Origin: Wolfiporia cocos
Taxonomy: Eukaryota; Basidiomycota; Agaricomycetes; Polyporales; Phaeolaceae
Reading direction: 5' to 3'
Length of the DNA stretch: 64,000 nt
Assembly (NCBI GenBank): GCA_029448655.1
Contig: JACCLO010000011.1
Span: 62,001-126,000 of the forward strand
Under the pieces are notes generated by a model, which was not told the origin of the DNA, ran no database searches, and was given only the letters and a program-made list of their open reading frames with translations. Positions 21,802-31,174 of this stretch are shown here, piece by piece; position 1 is the stretch's first letter; each line of letters begins with the position of its first letter. Made by a program: the position numbers and the translations under genes.

Positions 21802-21981
21802 GCAGGACCTCACCCACGTTTACAGCTCGTACTAGAACATCACCGAGGACCTCGTCCGAATGGAGGGGCAGATCAGAGCGCAGAGAGAGGGACTCGAGCT
21901 ACTCACCGACAGACTTATCGACCGATTGGCCGCCACTACAACGGCCCGACTATGACACGCGCTCAACGACTTCGAGGATCG

Positions 21982-22549
21982 TGTCACGGATCACTCCTGG
22001 GGGGGTATCTGTACATCCCTCGCTATTGGTACTCATAGGCGCCGCTAGGTGCGCGCGCGCCTTCCTGGTCTCTAGCCACCTCCAGCGTCTCCTCTTGCCA
22101 TCTAGATCATCTGACCCAGTAGTTTAGCGCTGTAGGGTAGCGCGCGCCTCAGGTACGGACACGTTACGGTCACAGTAGTTACATGTACGTTACTTGTCAT
22201 GTGCCTCTTAGATAATGCGCACGGGCCATTACTTTAGGGCACGACTCGTAGTTACTATCGTCATGTATATATTACGTCGAGATGTGGGCTTACACCCCAT
22301 CTCTCAGATTCTCGTCAATGGGTATATCCCCTTTCTTGCTTATCGCTGTGTGATCTCCTGGCCCGGGGCCCGTATCTCTCCTACCTTGTCTGTGAGGTTA
22401 GCAACTATGTCGGCGTACACTAGGAATGGGGGATGCCCTATCCACGTAGCCTCTGCGCTCACCGCTGGCTGTTGCCTCATGGCCTCGACTGTAGGCCTGT
22501 ATGGATCCCCCCTGAGCCCAGGGGTCGCACAGACAGTAAGTCTGTGACA
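21982..22549 (+). repeat. D2 5' LTR (type C)
   Basis: TGTCACGGATCACTCC...AAGTCTGTGACA. TATATATT at 22266, predicted start at 22299 (33 nt). Palindrome GAGATGtGGG/CCCCATCTC at 22279-22288 and 22295-22303. Confidence 0.88.
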
Positions 22550-23254
22550 TAATCTGAGAGATATTTACCTTCCCCTCCGGCGCGCATGCGTTGGGGCCGA
22601 AGGGTTTTCCACCTACAGGTCGCCATGGCAATGCGGCGGGGCAGCCGTCGGTAGAAGCACCGACGGTCCGTAGTCTTACGAGCCCCCACTAAGCATTACA
22701 CCAGGCAAAGCGGCCGTAGGGAGTGAACAATCAAGACCGCCCCCTTTGAACTAAGGTAGCAGGGATCGACCGGTGTAAGCCGCGTTCGACGCCTTCCGTC
22801 TGCCGACCCTGCGGGGTTGAGGTATGAGTACGGAGGCTAGCGCATCGACGGCCATTATCCCTGGGCGGCAGGAGCACCTCAAGAAACCTTGACCAGTGGG
22901 TATGCGAAGGAACCCGCAAGGGTCTCCAACCCCACACCGACGGTCCCGAAGGTTAGAGAACAGCACTCCACGACCGACTATCGAAAACGACACAAGCGGC
23001 ATGCGGCAAGCGGAGGTACGCGGGGAGGGGACCCCATTTAAAAAATCACCCAGTAACCTTTGTGACGAAGACTGAACCGATACCGATCCCGCCCAACTTC
23101 GCTCAAGCCACCGGCGGACGGACCGTGCCCTCGGATGCTCCCCACCCTCCGCAAAGTAGGGATGGGCCGTGGGTCAAACAAGCAACCAAGGCAGTGGGGG
23201 CCGTAGTTTTCAAGATAGAACGTCAGGGACGACGCTTTTTGAGAGGGGGGGTAA
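22550..23254 (+). other. D2 interior, noncoding
   Basis: Leader-like sequence with an acceptor-like ttccacctacag (ends 22619) and a 3' polypurine tract. No supported ORF. It is homologous to the D1 interior in opposite orientation. Confidence 0.75.
22551..22562 (+). promoter_or_regulatory. D2 self-priming primer-binding site
   Basis: AATCTGAGAGAT, one base after the LTR, is the exact complement of ATCTCTCAGATT at 22299-22310 in the same LTR. Confidence 0.82.
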
Positions 23255-23845
23255 TGTCACGGATGAACCCAGGGGGGTCACTGTACGTCTCCTCGCCTTA
23301 GTTGTATGTGCGGCGCTAGGCGTACGCCGCACCGCTACGCTAACGCTACTCTCGTGTCGCGCCCAGTTACTGTATATCACCTGACCGTCCGGTTAGCGCT
23401 GTAGGGTAGCGCGCGCCTCATCATACGGACACACTATGGTCACATCGTTACATGTTACGTTACGTTTCCCGTGATCCCTTAGTTACGGCGCACAGGCCAT
23501 TACATTAGGGTAGGACTCGTGGTCTCAACGTTCCCACATGTATATATACAACAAGATGGTGGCCTTACAGCCCCATCTTTAGGATTCTCGTCAATGAGCG
23601 TAAAGCTCCTTTCTTACCATCTGTTTGTGTTGCTGCTGGCCCGGGGCCTCATCTCGTCTGCCTAGTCTGAAGGTCAGCGACTGCGACGGCTGCGGGGCCT
23701 TAGGTGGCTGAGCACTCTCGGGATGGACTTATGAGTTCACCTAGGGTTGGCCGTATGAGTTCGTCGTGGCCGTTGGCTCACGTCTATACAGGCTTGTGAG
23801 GGTTCCCCTGAGTCCAGGGTCGCACAGACAGGTAAGTCTGTGACA
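23255..23845 (+). repeat. D2 3' LTR (type C)
   Basis: TGTCACGGATGAACCC...GGTAAGTCTGTGACA. Palindrome AAGATGGtGG/CCCCATCTT (23553-23562 and 23571-23579): both arms changed G to A / C to T relative to the 5' LTR. GTAAGT at 23832-23837. Confidence 0.9.
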
Positions 23846-24586
23846 GATCGCGAGCACGTTACTCCCAGTCGACCCGAATACACACCACGACCCGCCCGCT
23901 TTTTCACCCCCGACGAACGACGCCGAGTTGCAAGGCCGTTTAATTTTATGGAGGGCGATAGAGTATTATTTCCTCTGCCTACCGAGACTCAGAGGGCCCG
24001 CCGAACAGGAGTTAGAGACCCGACGCCACGTATTTCTGGTATGGGAGGCAACGGGAGACGTGAACCACCTGCACGCCCAACGAGCCCTATGGCTACCCCA
24101 GCGCGACAGCGAAGAGCGAATAGCACGCCGCCTATTCGACGATCTCCGTCGGTGCAGAGTATTACCCGCGAGGAGTTTGAGCGAGGTGCGAGGGAGCACG
24201 AACGAGACACCGCCTCCCTACCCACATGGGCCGCACGGAACCTCCACCGAGCCGCACACCACTGGAGGTACCAACATAACGAATACCTCAGAGATATCCC
24301 TTCCCTACGGGTACCAGCGAGGCCCTCACCTGAGCAACCGTGTCGACAATGTGGTTCCGCCAACCACTGGATCCTCGACTGTCCTGACTATATTTGCAGA
24401 ACTTGTGGGCTCAATCAACCAGGTCATCGACAGAATGAATGCCGCCAACACTTTGTATAGCGAACTCCTACGACCCCGTCCCTCAGCGGGAACGGCGACA
24501 TCTACAACGAACAGGACGCCGAGGCACTCTGAAGAGGGGAACTTGGGGAATTCGTCGAGGCCGACGAATGCCTAGGAAGGGGCTGA

Positions 24587-24769
24587 TGTTACGATTATTT
24601 TGATTTTTCGAATATCTGCAGAACTCACCACCGGTCGAATACGATACAGGGACTTGTTGCGCAACCAACTCCCCTGGCTACTCGTGACTCTACTGGGCGC
24701 ATTCCCAGTTGTACTAGTCTATAGGGCACGTTTCATCTTTGGCAGATCCAACTCTGCCACCGTTTCATG
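24587..24769 (+). repeat. E-type LTR (L 3' LTR), first part
   Basis: TGTTACGATTATTTTG... follows the L polypurine-like tract and matches the inverted E LTR at 41880-42587. It is cut at 24769 by A2; the last bases tcatg are the TSD. The remaining part lies inverted at 46189-46718. Confidence 0.88.
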
Positions 24770-25468
24770 TGTCACAGATTTGGGACATGCCACTATTTTT
24801 CCCGTATTTTTACCTATTTATCTGGTATTTCTACGACCTTGTAGACGTTTACGCTGCTAAGCGCCCGTCTACACGTACACGCAACCAAACAACACGTATA
24901 CAACGCGGTATACGTCCACCTGTCATAACAACACGTACATAGCACGTTTGTACGCGTCAATGACTCAGCGGACTAACCTCCGGTGTCACGCGCCTTACTC
25001 ATATCCCGATACCGGGCTATGTCAGTACAATTGGATAAGCGGCCCGCTCGTTATCACATGCCAATGCCCCCACGATTACTCATATCCCGATACCGGAATA
25101 TAAGAATCACATGCATGGCTTACTAACGTAGCTATAGCCACTTCCACAACATGGACCTACGGTCCAAACAAACGATCTTACTGGTGCGGCCATTACCGGC
25201 GCACATGGTCTACTGTAGTTTACGACTTAGCTGTATTAGTTATGTCTGCGCACAGACCATCTTCATGTTTGGCTCCCTTACTGGTAACCAAACAATGCAT
25301 GTATATAAGTAGGGCTATCACTGCGGATAAGCCTTAGATTTGTTCTCTGCATTCGCACAGTCACATATCATCTCTGCTTGCGCCTACTAGTATCCTCACC
25401 AACCTCCAGCAACTACTTCAAGTCGCTTAACAAGGTTATAGAGTGAGTCCCACAACTAGTTTGTGTCA
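24770..25468 (+). repeat. A2 5' LTR (699 bp)
   Basis: TGTCACAGATTTGGG...CTAGTTTGTGTCA. It shares private variants with the A3 LTR at 46719-47417 (ending cacaactagtttgtgtca, acgtatacaacgcgg, acatagcacg) that A1, A4 and the A2 3' LTR lack. Confidence 0.93.
25302..25346 (+). promoter_or_regulatory. A LTR core promoter and predicted RNA start
   Basis: TATATAAG at 25302; AGATTTGTTCT at 25336-25346, 34 nt downstream, complementary to the priming site at 25471-25481. The inverted repeat GGCTATC/GATAaGCC (25313-25319 and 25326-25333) lies between them. Confidence 0.72.
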
Positions 25469-26515
25469 TAAGAACAAATCTCCCCCCTACCCCCGCCCTT
25501 GCGCTTGCGCTTGGGTCTGGGTTTCTATCCTACAGGGGTATATTGCTCGTTGCTGCGCACATCCCTTTCTGCCTGAAAAGGCGATTGGGGTGATAGTTGA
25601 GATCTGGGGGATACATCGCCATCCTCGGCAGAGGATTGGCAACCAGGGAAGCCACACCGCCTTTTTAGGCAGGAGGCCTACCTAACCCGGACTCCAGGGT
25701 CAAGGAGACATGGTCCTCGCTGACAAGCTTGGACTATGCGCGGTTAAGACCCGCCTGTGGAGAAAAGGGGACGGTCTGCCCGTGTGCGCCCAACCCCCTG
25801 TCATGGCAAGCGTTGTTCAGCGCCCCATCACTATCCGCAGGGTCATCATTATGATGGCATGGGAATTTTCCAAAGCCGCCTCCCAGGCGTAAGGGACCTG
25901 CTTTGAACCCGCTATGGGAAAAGCAGTGAGGGGGGTGACGTAAAAAATCACCCTGCCATAGGTCACTCGCGGTAGCCAATAGCATAAGTCCTCCGGGCAG
26001 CTCGGCGTGCGAGCATGGGTCAAACGGATTTGGGGCCCCATTGGAAGAGAAGCGCGTGGCCCACTCCTTCGGGATGTGGAGCGCTGCTGTCTCGCGATCT
26101 TAGATCGACAATGGTTTTTTAGCCCTGATGTGACACCCATGTGGCTACAGACGGCAACCTCATTGTTGAAGCATGGACAGGCTAAGGGATGTAAAATCCC
26201 AGCCACTTTCCGGCATCGTCCCTCCGGGGCGGTGTCGTGTATCCGATTCCCAATCATCTGACCCAGGAACCGGCCTGGCAGTCAGCAACTCTACCCCTGG
26301 AGTCGGCGCCTCTGACCGTTAGGGTCATGCAAATATCCGCGCCGTCTCGGCACAGGGTTTGCGCGCAACATAAGAGTAATTATGCCCCGTAGTACACCTT
26401 CTTTGCTCCTGAAAAGGAGTCCACTACCCTACCTTACATAATCCCTTTTATTCCTGTTCTTGGACGTATCACTGGGAAACTTCGTTTCTCATGAAAAGCT
26501 GCACTTTCTAGAATC
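25469..26515 (+). other. A2 leader
   Basis: About 1 kb without supported ORF. It has an acceptor-like tctatcctacag (ends 25535), gatctgggggatacat (shared with B), a perfect CTCCT-GAAA-AGGAG hairpin (26406-26419) and an acceptor-like ctttctag (26504-26511) four bases before the ORF1 ATG. Its first half resembles the K leader. Confidence 0.7.
25471..25481 (+). promoter_or_regulatory. A self-priming primer-binding site
   Basis: AGAACAAATCT, two bases after the LTR, is the exact complement of AGATTTGTTCT at 25336-25346. No tRNA-type TGG site is present. Confidence 0.85.
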
Positions 26516-27415
26516 ATGCCCCGCGTTACCCGTCGCACCCGTGGCTCCTCTACTGCCCCCTATGTTAAGCCGGCGAAGCGGTCCCTTCTCAGCCGCATCG
26601 ACACCGCCGACATTCCTCGGACAGAGGACGTCACTTACACGCTTCCTGTAAAGGAAGACTACACCGGGAAACTCCATCTTTGGGAGATTCCCGTCCACAT
26701 GCCAAAGCACATTGCTGAGGCTGGGAAACCCGCTCCTCGACCTCCCAAACCAGTTCCGCTCGCTAAGCGTATCTGGACAGAGGAAGAGAAGCTAGCCGCT
26801 TCCATTACCGCCATGGAGAATCTCATCGAACTCCGCGAACTCAACAAGCTCAAGCTCGCCCGCGATAAGCTGAATAAGCGAATCGCCGCCAAACAAGCCG
26901 CCAAGGAAGCCAAGCAAGCAGCTTCTTCACTGGCCCTCCGTCTCTCCAGCCCGGCGGCCGGACCTCCCGTTCCGGCCAACCACAAGATTCTCGACCCTTC
27001 CCTCGTCTTCGGGAAGAAGAAGCCTCTCCAAGCATGCGATCAAGTTATTCCCATGCTAGAAGGCACTCTCACTCGTCTCACTCCTCTCGCCAACCACCCC
27101 CCTAATTACCCAGGCTTCCATATGGAAAACGACATGCGTTTCCATACTATGGTAGTAGAATTAGAGGACTTGGTGGATAACGTAAAGGATAGAGCGAGAC
27201 GGGGGAGGATCACCAATAGAGACTGGAGAATTATGAAAAAGTATTGCAAACAGCTCGGCAATATTTCCTTTTTGGATTGGCGTACGGACTTGGCTCGTAT
27301 CGTAGCAGAATGCGTAGCGCTACAAATTACTTTTGCCTTCGGTGTAACACCACCTGACAAGGTGGCAGGGCCCTCGACTACCTCGGTAGAAGAGGATATA
27401 CTCGCGATTGTATAG
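26516..27415 (+). CDS. A2 ORF1: conserved pre-gag protein, unknown function
   Basis: 299 codons, the intact family A version. The N-terminus is basic (RVTRRTRG), followed by a Pro/Lys linker, a Lys/Ala/Glu-rich helix likely to be coiled coil (about residues 85-145) and a C-terminal domain with NRDWRIMKKYCKQLGN near residue 237, aligned by eye with the B and F counterparts. No catalytic or zinc motif is visible. It lies between the leader and gag, and gag starts about 140 bp downstream. The A3 copy carries a frameshift. A role in RNA or chromatin binding would fit the charge, but this is only a guess. Confidence 0.78.
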   Translation: MPRVTRRTRGSSTAPYVKPAKRSLLSRIDTADIPRTEDVTYTLPVKEDYTGKLHLWEIPVHMPKHIAEAGKPAPRPPKPVPLAKRIWTEEEKLAASITAMENLIELRELNKLKLARDKLNKRIAAKQAAKEAKQAASSLALRLSSPAAGPPVPANHKILDPSLVFGKKKPLQACDQVIPMLEGTLTRLTPLANHPPNYPGFHMENDMRFHTMVVELEDLVDNVKDRARRGRITNRDWRIMKKYCKQLGNISFLDWRTDLARIVAECVALQITFAFGVTPPDKVAGPSTTSVEEDILAIV

Positions 27416-27926
27416 TAGAAATACTATCATCTTTTAACTCTGAAATAGAGTGCGAGTGTGATCTATAACGAAAGTTGCAGCTTTCAAAACCAATCCCTTC
27501 TTAAGAATCTAAGACAACGAGTAACCGGAAACTAACATTCGTCATAAACAGATTCACAATGTCTTCCACCTCCTCCGTCAGTACCCCCCTCGCTCCCCGC
27601 AAGATGCGCCTCCGCTCAGAAGGCCCGGTGACCCCAGAAGCTGGTCCCTCGGGAACCCAGCAGCTGGTGACGCTGGAGCACCTCAGCGAGGAAGAGGAAG
27701 AGGACGAGGAAGAAGACGTACAGGAGTTCGTCCCCCCACAAAGGGACTCTCCAACCAACCCAATGGGCACGCGCCCAGGAAGCCCCATCGCCGGTTACCC
27801 CCCGGCTCGTCACACCCGCCCAATCGGACCCGCCACCCACCTAGAACGGGAGTTCTACGGCCCGACACGACAAACCAATGTCGCGGTCGAAAATAACCTC
27901 AAGGCGTACCTCCCAGAGGAGGAACA

Positions 27927-28536
27927 TGTCACGGTAACCACCGTGCCACCCGCCCCAGCGGGGAACCTCTATATCCGCCCTATCCCTAACACCTAAAACC
28001 CCTCACCCTCCTAATGGCGGAGAACAAGAAGGCGCTCCTATTGAGGAGCCCTGCCGTATTGCACAGACAAGCAGGTAAAGATAAAGAGACAAGGTAGATG
28101 CAATGAATAGAGGCCCCCACGCCCAAGTAGGACGTAGCAGGCTTTGTCGTCTAAGACCCTGCACGCAAGAGACAAGCAGGCAGAGGGTATTAAAGGTTGC
28201 CAGGGGACGCGCCCCCAACGACGAGAAGATAAGTTCTGAGGAGTACCTCAGAACGCTACCTAGTATATATACATGTAAACGCAGACCTCTGTAGCTACAA
28301 GACCTGCCCTAATGGCGTGGTCTGTGCACACTGTGACTACGCTACACATGACTATGTAACGCGGGTAACTCCAGTGACGTACCACATGACCTATGTAAGA
28401 GATAAGATACGAGAAGCTTATCTATTTCCCATGCACGTGCAGTCCCGGGCGGTTAGGTATAACGTAGCGAATATCTGGGGAATAAAGGTTAATAAATCGA
28501 CAGGAAACTCCCTTTATTCCGGGATTTCTTGTGACA
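27927..28536 (-). repeat. I LTR copy 1 (3' LTR)
   Basis: TGTCACGGTAACCACC...GATTTCTTGTGACA on the plus strand. Minus-strand TATATATAC starts at 28271 and the predicted RNA start is at 28237 (34 nt). Palindrome GTTCTGAGG/CCTCAGAAC at 28233-28241 and 28246-28254. Confidence 0.92.
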
Positions 28537-29245
28537 TCACCCCCCCCTTAGAATTTTCGTCGGCCCGACGAAGGATGTTCCCCCTAGCTACCCCCTGTCG
28601 ACGATTCTTCGACGCTCGCACTCACCGCTGGTCGACCTGAGTGCCCGCTCTCCAGTTTCGGCACCTAATCCCCAGCCTACCTCCCTAAGCCGGTCCCGTC
28701 CTTGCGCTCGCCGCTTTTGCATTTTCACCGGCGGTAGGAGCCGTTTTCGGCGCTCTTGGTACTGGCGCTCCCACACGGTGTGCTTGGTTATTTGCGCGCA
28801 GTTGGTAGGACGTCGGTTGGATGGTGGGTGGTTGCCCTGGTGGCGTTTTGGTCTCTGGGCCTCCTTGGTGGTGGAGGTCGCGTCTGTCGTCTAAGGGTGT
28901 CCATAGGTACGGGACACCTGTCGTCTGGCTTCACTTCGCTGACCTGCCGACGTGGGGTTGCACCGGGGTGCTTCACATACCCACTAAGGTCGAGTGTCGC
29001 CGATCCTCTCGCTGCCGAGGGACTCCGCTGTGACCTGCGGAGTCCAGCTGGCTTCTTCAATCCGCGGTCGGTCCTGGGCGCTCGTCGCCCTGACAACGCT
29101 TATGTGGGGGCTGGCATGTATGTCTGCCGACCTCTGACGCTTGTGCCAGAGGCTGCCCCGCCACGTCGTCGAACCTATGCGTTGAAGACCCCAAGGGCCC
29201 GTATACGACGTCAACGGGCGGTCGGGTAGAATAGAACTTATCTTA
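28537..29245 (-). other. I interior copy 1, noncoding
   Basis: 709 bp with a polypurine tract at one end and a priming site at the other. Open frames (such as plus 28756-29229) merely repeat in the second unit and show no domain. Confidence 0.8.
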
Positions 29246-29855
29246 TGTCACGGTAACCACCGTGCCACCCGCCCCAGCGGGGAACCTCTATATCCGCCCT
29301 ATCCCTAACACCTAAAACCCCTCACCCTCCTAATGGCGGAGAACAAGAAGGCGCTCCTATTGAGGAGCCCTGCCGTATTGCACAGACAAGCAGGTAAAGA
29401 TAAAGAGACAAGGTAGATGCAATGAATAGAGGCCCCCACGCCCAAGTAGGACGTAGCAGGCTTTGTCGTCTAAGACCCTGCACGCAAGAGACAAGCAGGC
29501 AGAGGGTATTAAAGGTTGCCAGGGGACGCGCCCCCAACGACGAGAAGATAAGTTCTGAGGAGTACCTCAGAACGCTACCTAGTATATATACATGTAAACG
29601 CAGACCTCTGTAGCTACAAGACCTGCCCTAATGGCGTGGTCTGTGCACACTGTGACTACGCTACACATGACTATGTAACGCGGGTAACTCCAGTGACGTA
29701 CCACATGACCTATGTAAGAGATAAGATACGAGAAGCTTATCTATTTCCCATGCACGTGCAGTCCCGGGCGGTTAGGTATAACGTAGCGAATATCTGGGGA
29801 ATAAAGGTTAATAAATCGACAGGAAACTCCCTTTATTCCGGGATTTCTTGTGACA
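29246..29855 (-). repeat. I LTR copy 2 (shared central LTR)
   Basis: Same 610 bp as copy 1, displaced by exactly 1,319. It serves as the 3' LTR of one unit and the 5' LTR of the next. Confidence 0.92.
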
Positions 29856-30564
29856 TCACCCCCCCCTTAGAATTTTCGTCGGCCCGACGAAGGATGTTCC
29901 CCCTAGCTACCCCCTGTCGACGATTCTTCGACGCTCGCACTCACCGCTGGTCGACCTGAGTGCCCGCTCTCCAGTTTCGGCACCTAATCCCCAGCCTACC
30001 TCCCTAAGCCGGTCCCGTCCTTGCGCTCGCCGCTTTTGCATTTTCACCGGCGGTAGGAGCCGTTTTCGGCGCTCTTGGTACTGGCGCTCCCACACGGTGT
30101 GCTTGGTTATTTGCGCGCAGTTGGTAGGACGTCGGTTGGATGGTGGGTGGTTGCCCTGGTGGCGTTTTGGTCTCTGGGCCTCCTTGGTGGTGGAGGTCGC
30201 GTCTGTCGTCTAAGGGTGTCCATAGGTACGGGACACCTGTCGTCTGGCTTCACTTCGCTGACCTGCCGACGTGGGGTTGCACCGGGGTGCTTCACATACC
30301 CACTAAGGTCGAGTGTCGCCGATCCTCTCGCTGCCGAGGGACTCCGCTGTGACCTGCGGAGTCCAGCTGGCTTCTTCAATCCGCGGTCGGTCCTGGGCGC
30401 TCGTCGCCCTGACAACGCTTATGTGGGGGCTGGCATGTATGTCTGCCGACCTCTGACGCTTGTGCCAGAGGCTGCCCCGCCACGTCGTCGAACCTATGCG
30501 TTGAAGACCCCAAGGGCCCGTATACGACGTCAACGGGCGGTCGGGTAGAATAGAACTTATCTTA
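29856..30564 (-). other. I interior copy 2, noncoding
   Basis: Repeat of 28537-29245. The self-priming site lies at plus 30552-30563 (minus AAGATAAGTTCT), complementary to AGAACTTATCTT in the adjoining LTR (plus 30864-30875). Confidence 0.8.
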
Positions 30565-31174
30565 TGTCACGGTAACCACCGTGCCACCCGCCCCAGCGGG
30601 GAACCTCTATATCCGCCCTATCCCTAACACCTAAAACCCCTCACCCTCCTAATGGCGGAGAACAAGAAGGCGCTCCTATTGAGGAGCCCTGCCGTATTGC
30701 ACAGACAAGCAGGTAAAGATAAAGAGACAAGGTAGATGCAATGAATAGAGGCCCCCACGCCCAAGTAGGACGTAGCAGGCTTTGTCGTCTAAGACCCTGC
30801 ACGCAAGAGACAAGCAGGCAGAGGGTATTAAAGGTTGCCAGGGGACGCGCCCCCAACGACGAGAAGATAAGTTCTGAGGAGTACCTCAGAACGCTACCTA
30901 GTATATATACATGTAAACGCAGACCTCTGTAGCTACAAGACCTGCCCTAATGGCGTGGTCTGTGCACACTGTGACTACGCTACACATGACTATGTAACGC
31001 GGGTAACTCCAGTGACGTACCACATGACCTATGTAAGAGATAAGATACGAGAAGCTTATCTATTTCCCATGCACGTGCAGTCCCGGGCGGTTAGGTATAA
31101 CGTAGCGAATATCTGGGGAATAAAGGTTAATAAATCGACAGGAAACTCCCTTTATTCCGGGATTTCTTGTGACA
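30565..31174 (-). repeat. I LTR copy 3 (5' LTR)
   Basis: Third 610-bp LTR; its right end ttgtgaca is followed by the TSD gaaca. Confidence 0.92.

Larger units (their letters stand above)
21982..23845 (+). mobile_element. D2: complete small non-autonomous LTR element (1,864 bp)
   Basis: LTR 21982-22549, interior 22550-23254, polypurine tract gagagggggggtaa, LTR 23255-23845. A perfect TSD gatcg lies at 21977-21981 and 23846-23850. There is no coding capacity in the 705-bp interior. The two LTRs differ at many positions, so this insertion is old. D1 is a second copy. Confidence 0.93.
21017..24460 (+). pseudogene. L post-pol ORF with two zinc knuckles, interrupted twice
   Basis: An ATG at 21017 opens a frame that overlaps the end of the pol frame and runs across two insertions. 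The solo B LTR plus TSD (585 nt) and D2 plus TSD (1869 nt) are both multiples of three, so the frame resumes. Without them about 330 codons remain, with in-frame stops TAG (21833-21835) and TGA (21953-21955). The C-terminus has two knuckles, CRQCGSANHWILDC and CRTCGLNQPGHRQNEC (about 24341-24445), typical of nucleic-acid binding. Its place after pol and before the 3' LTR is unusual for a gag. It could be a displaced gag, a third ORF, or a product of rearrangement. Confidence 0.6.
18752..24769 (+). mobile_element. L: degraded chromodomain Ty3/gypsy element, 3' part
   Basis: It contains the C-terminal part of pol, a downstream zinc-knuckle ORF, a polypurine-like tract (aggaaggggctga) and the start of its 3' LTR (type E) at 24587. 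B interrupts RT on the left; the 5' part lies outside the window. Later insertions are a solo B LTR (21222-21801), D2 (21982-23845) and A2 at 24770. The rest of the 3' LTR is found inverted at 46189-46718. Confidence 0.8.
27927..31174 (-). mobile_element. Tandem I array: LTR-interior-LTR-interior-LTR (3,248 bp)
   Basis: Three 610-bp LTRs (27927-28536, 29246-29855, 30565-31174) separated by two 709-bp interiors, with an exact period of 1,319 bp. The whole block is bounded by a perfect TSD gaaca (27922-27926 and 31175-31179), so it behaves as one insertion in A2 gag. Orientation is minus, from the polypurine tract ctaaggggggggtga next to the LTR. There is no gag or pol; the monomer would be 1,929 bp. 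The units look identical, implying a recent event. Confidence 0.93.

Noticed and set aside
25469..25490. tRNA-primed binding site after the A LTR
   Set aside because: No TGG start or tRNA 3'-end-like stretch. The self-complementary site explains the position exactly.
28537..30564. Repeated open frames (for example 28756-29229 and 30075-30548) as genes
   Set aside because: They are identical because the 1,319-bp unit is duplicated. There is no codon-level evidence or domain, and they lie in an element interior.
27927..31174. CRISPR or satellite array
   Set aside because: The units are LTR plus interior with polypurine tract, priming site and TSD, which identifies a retrotransposon dimer.
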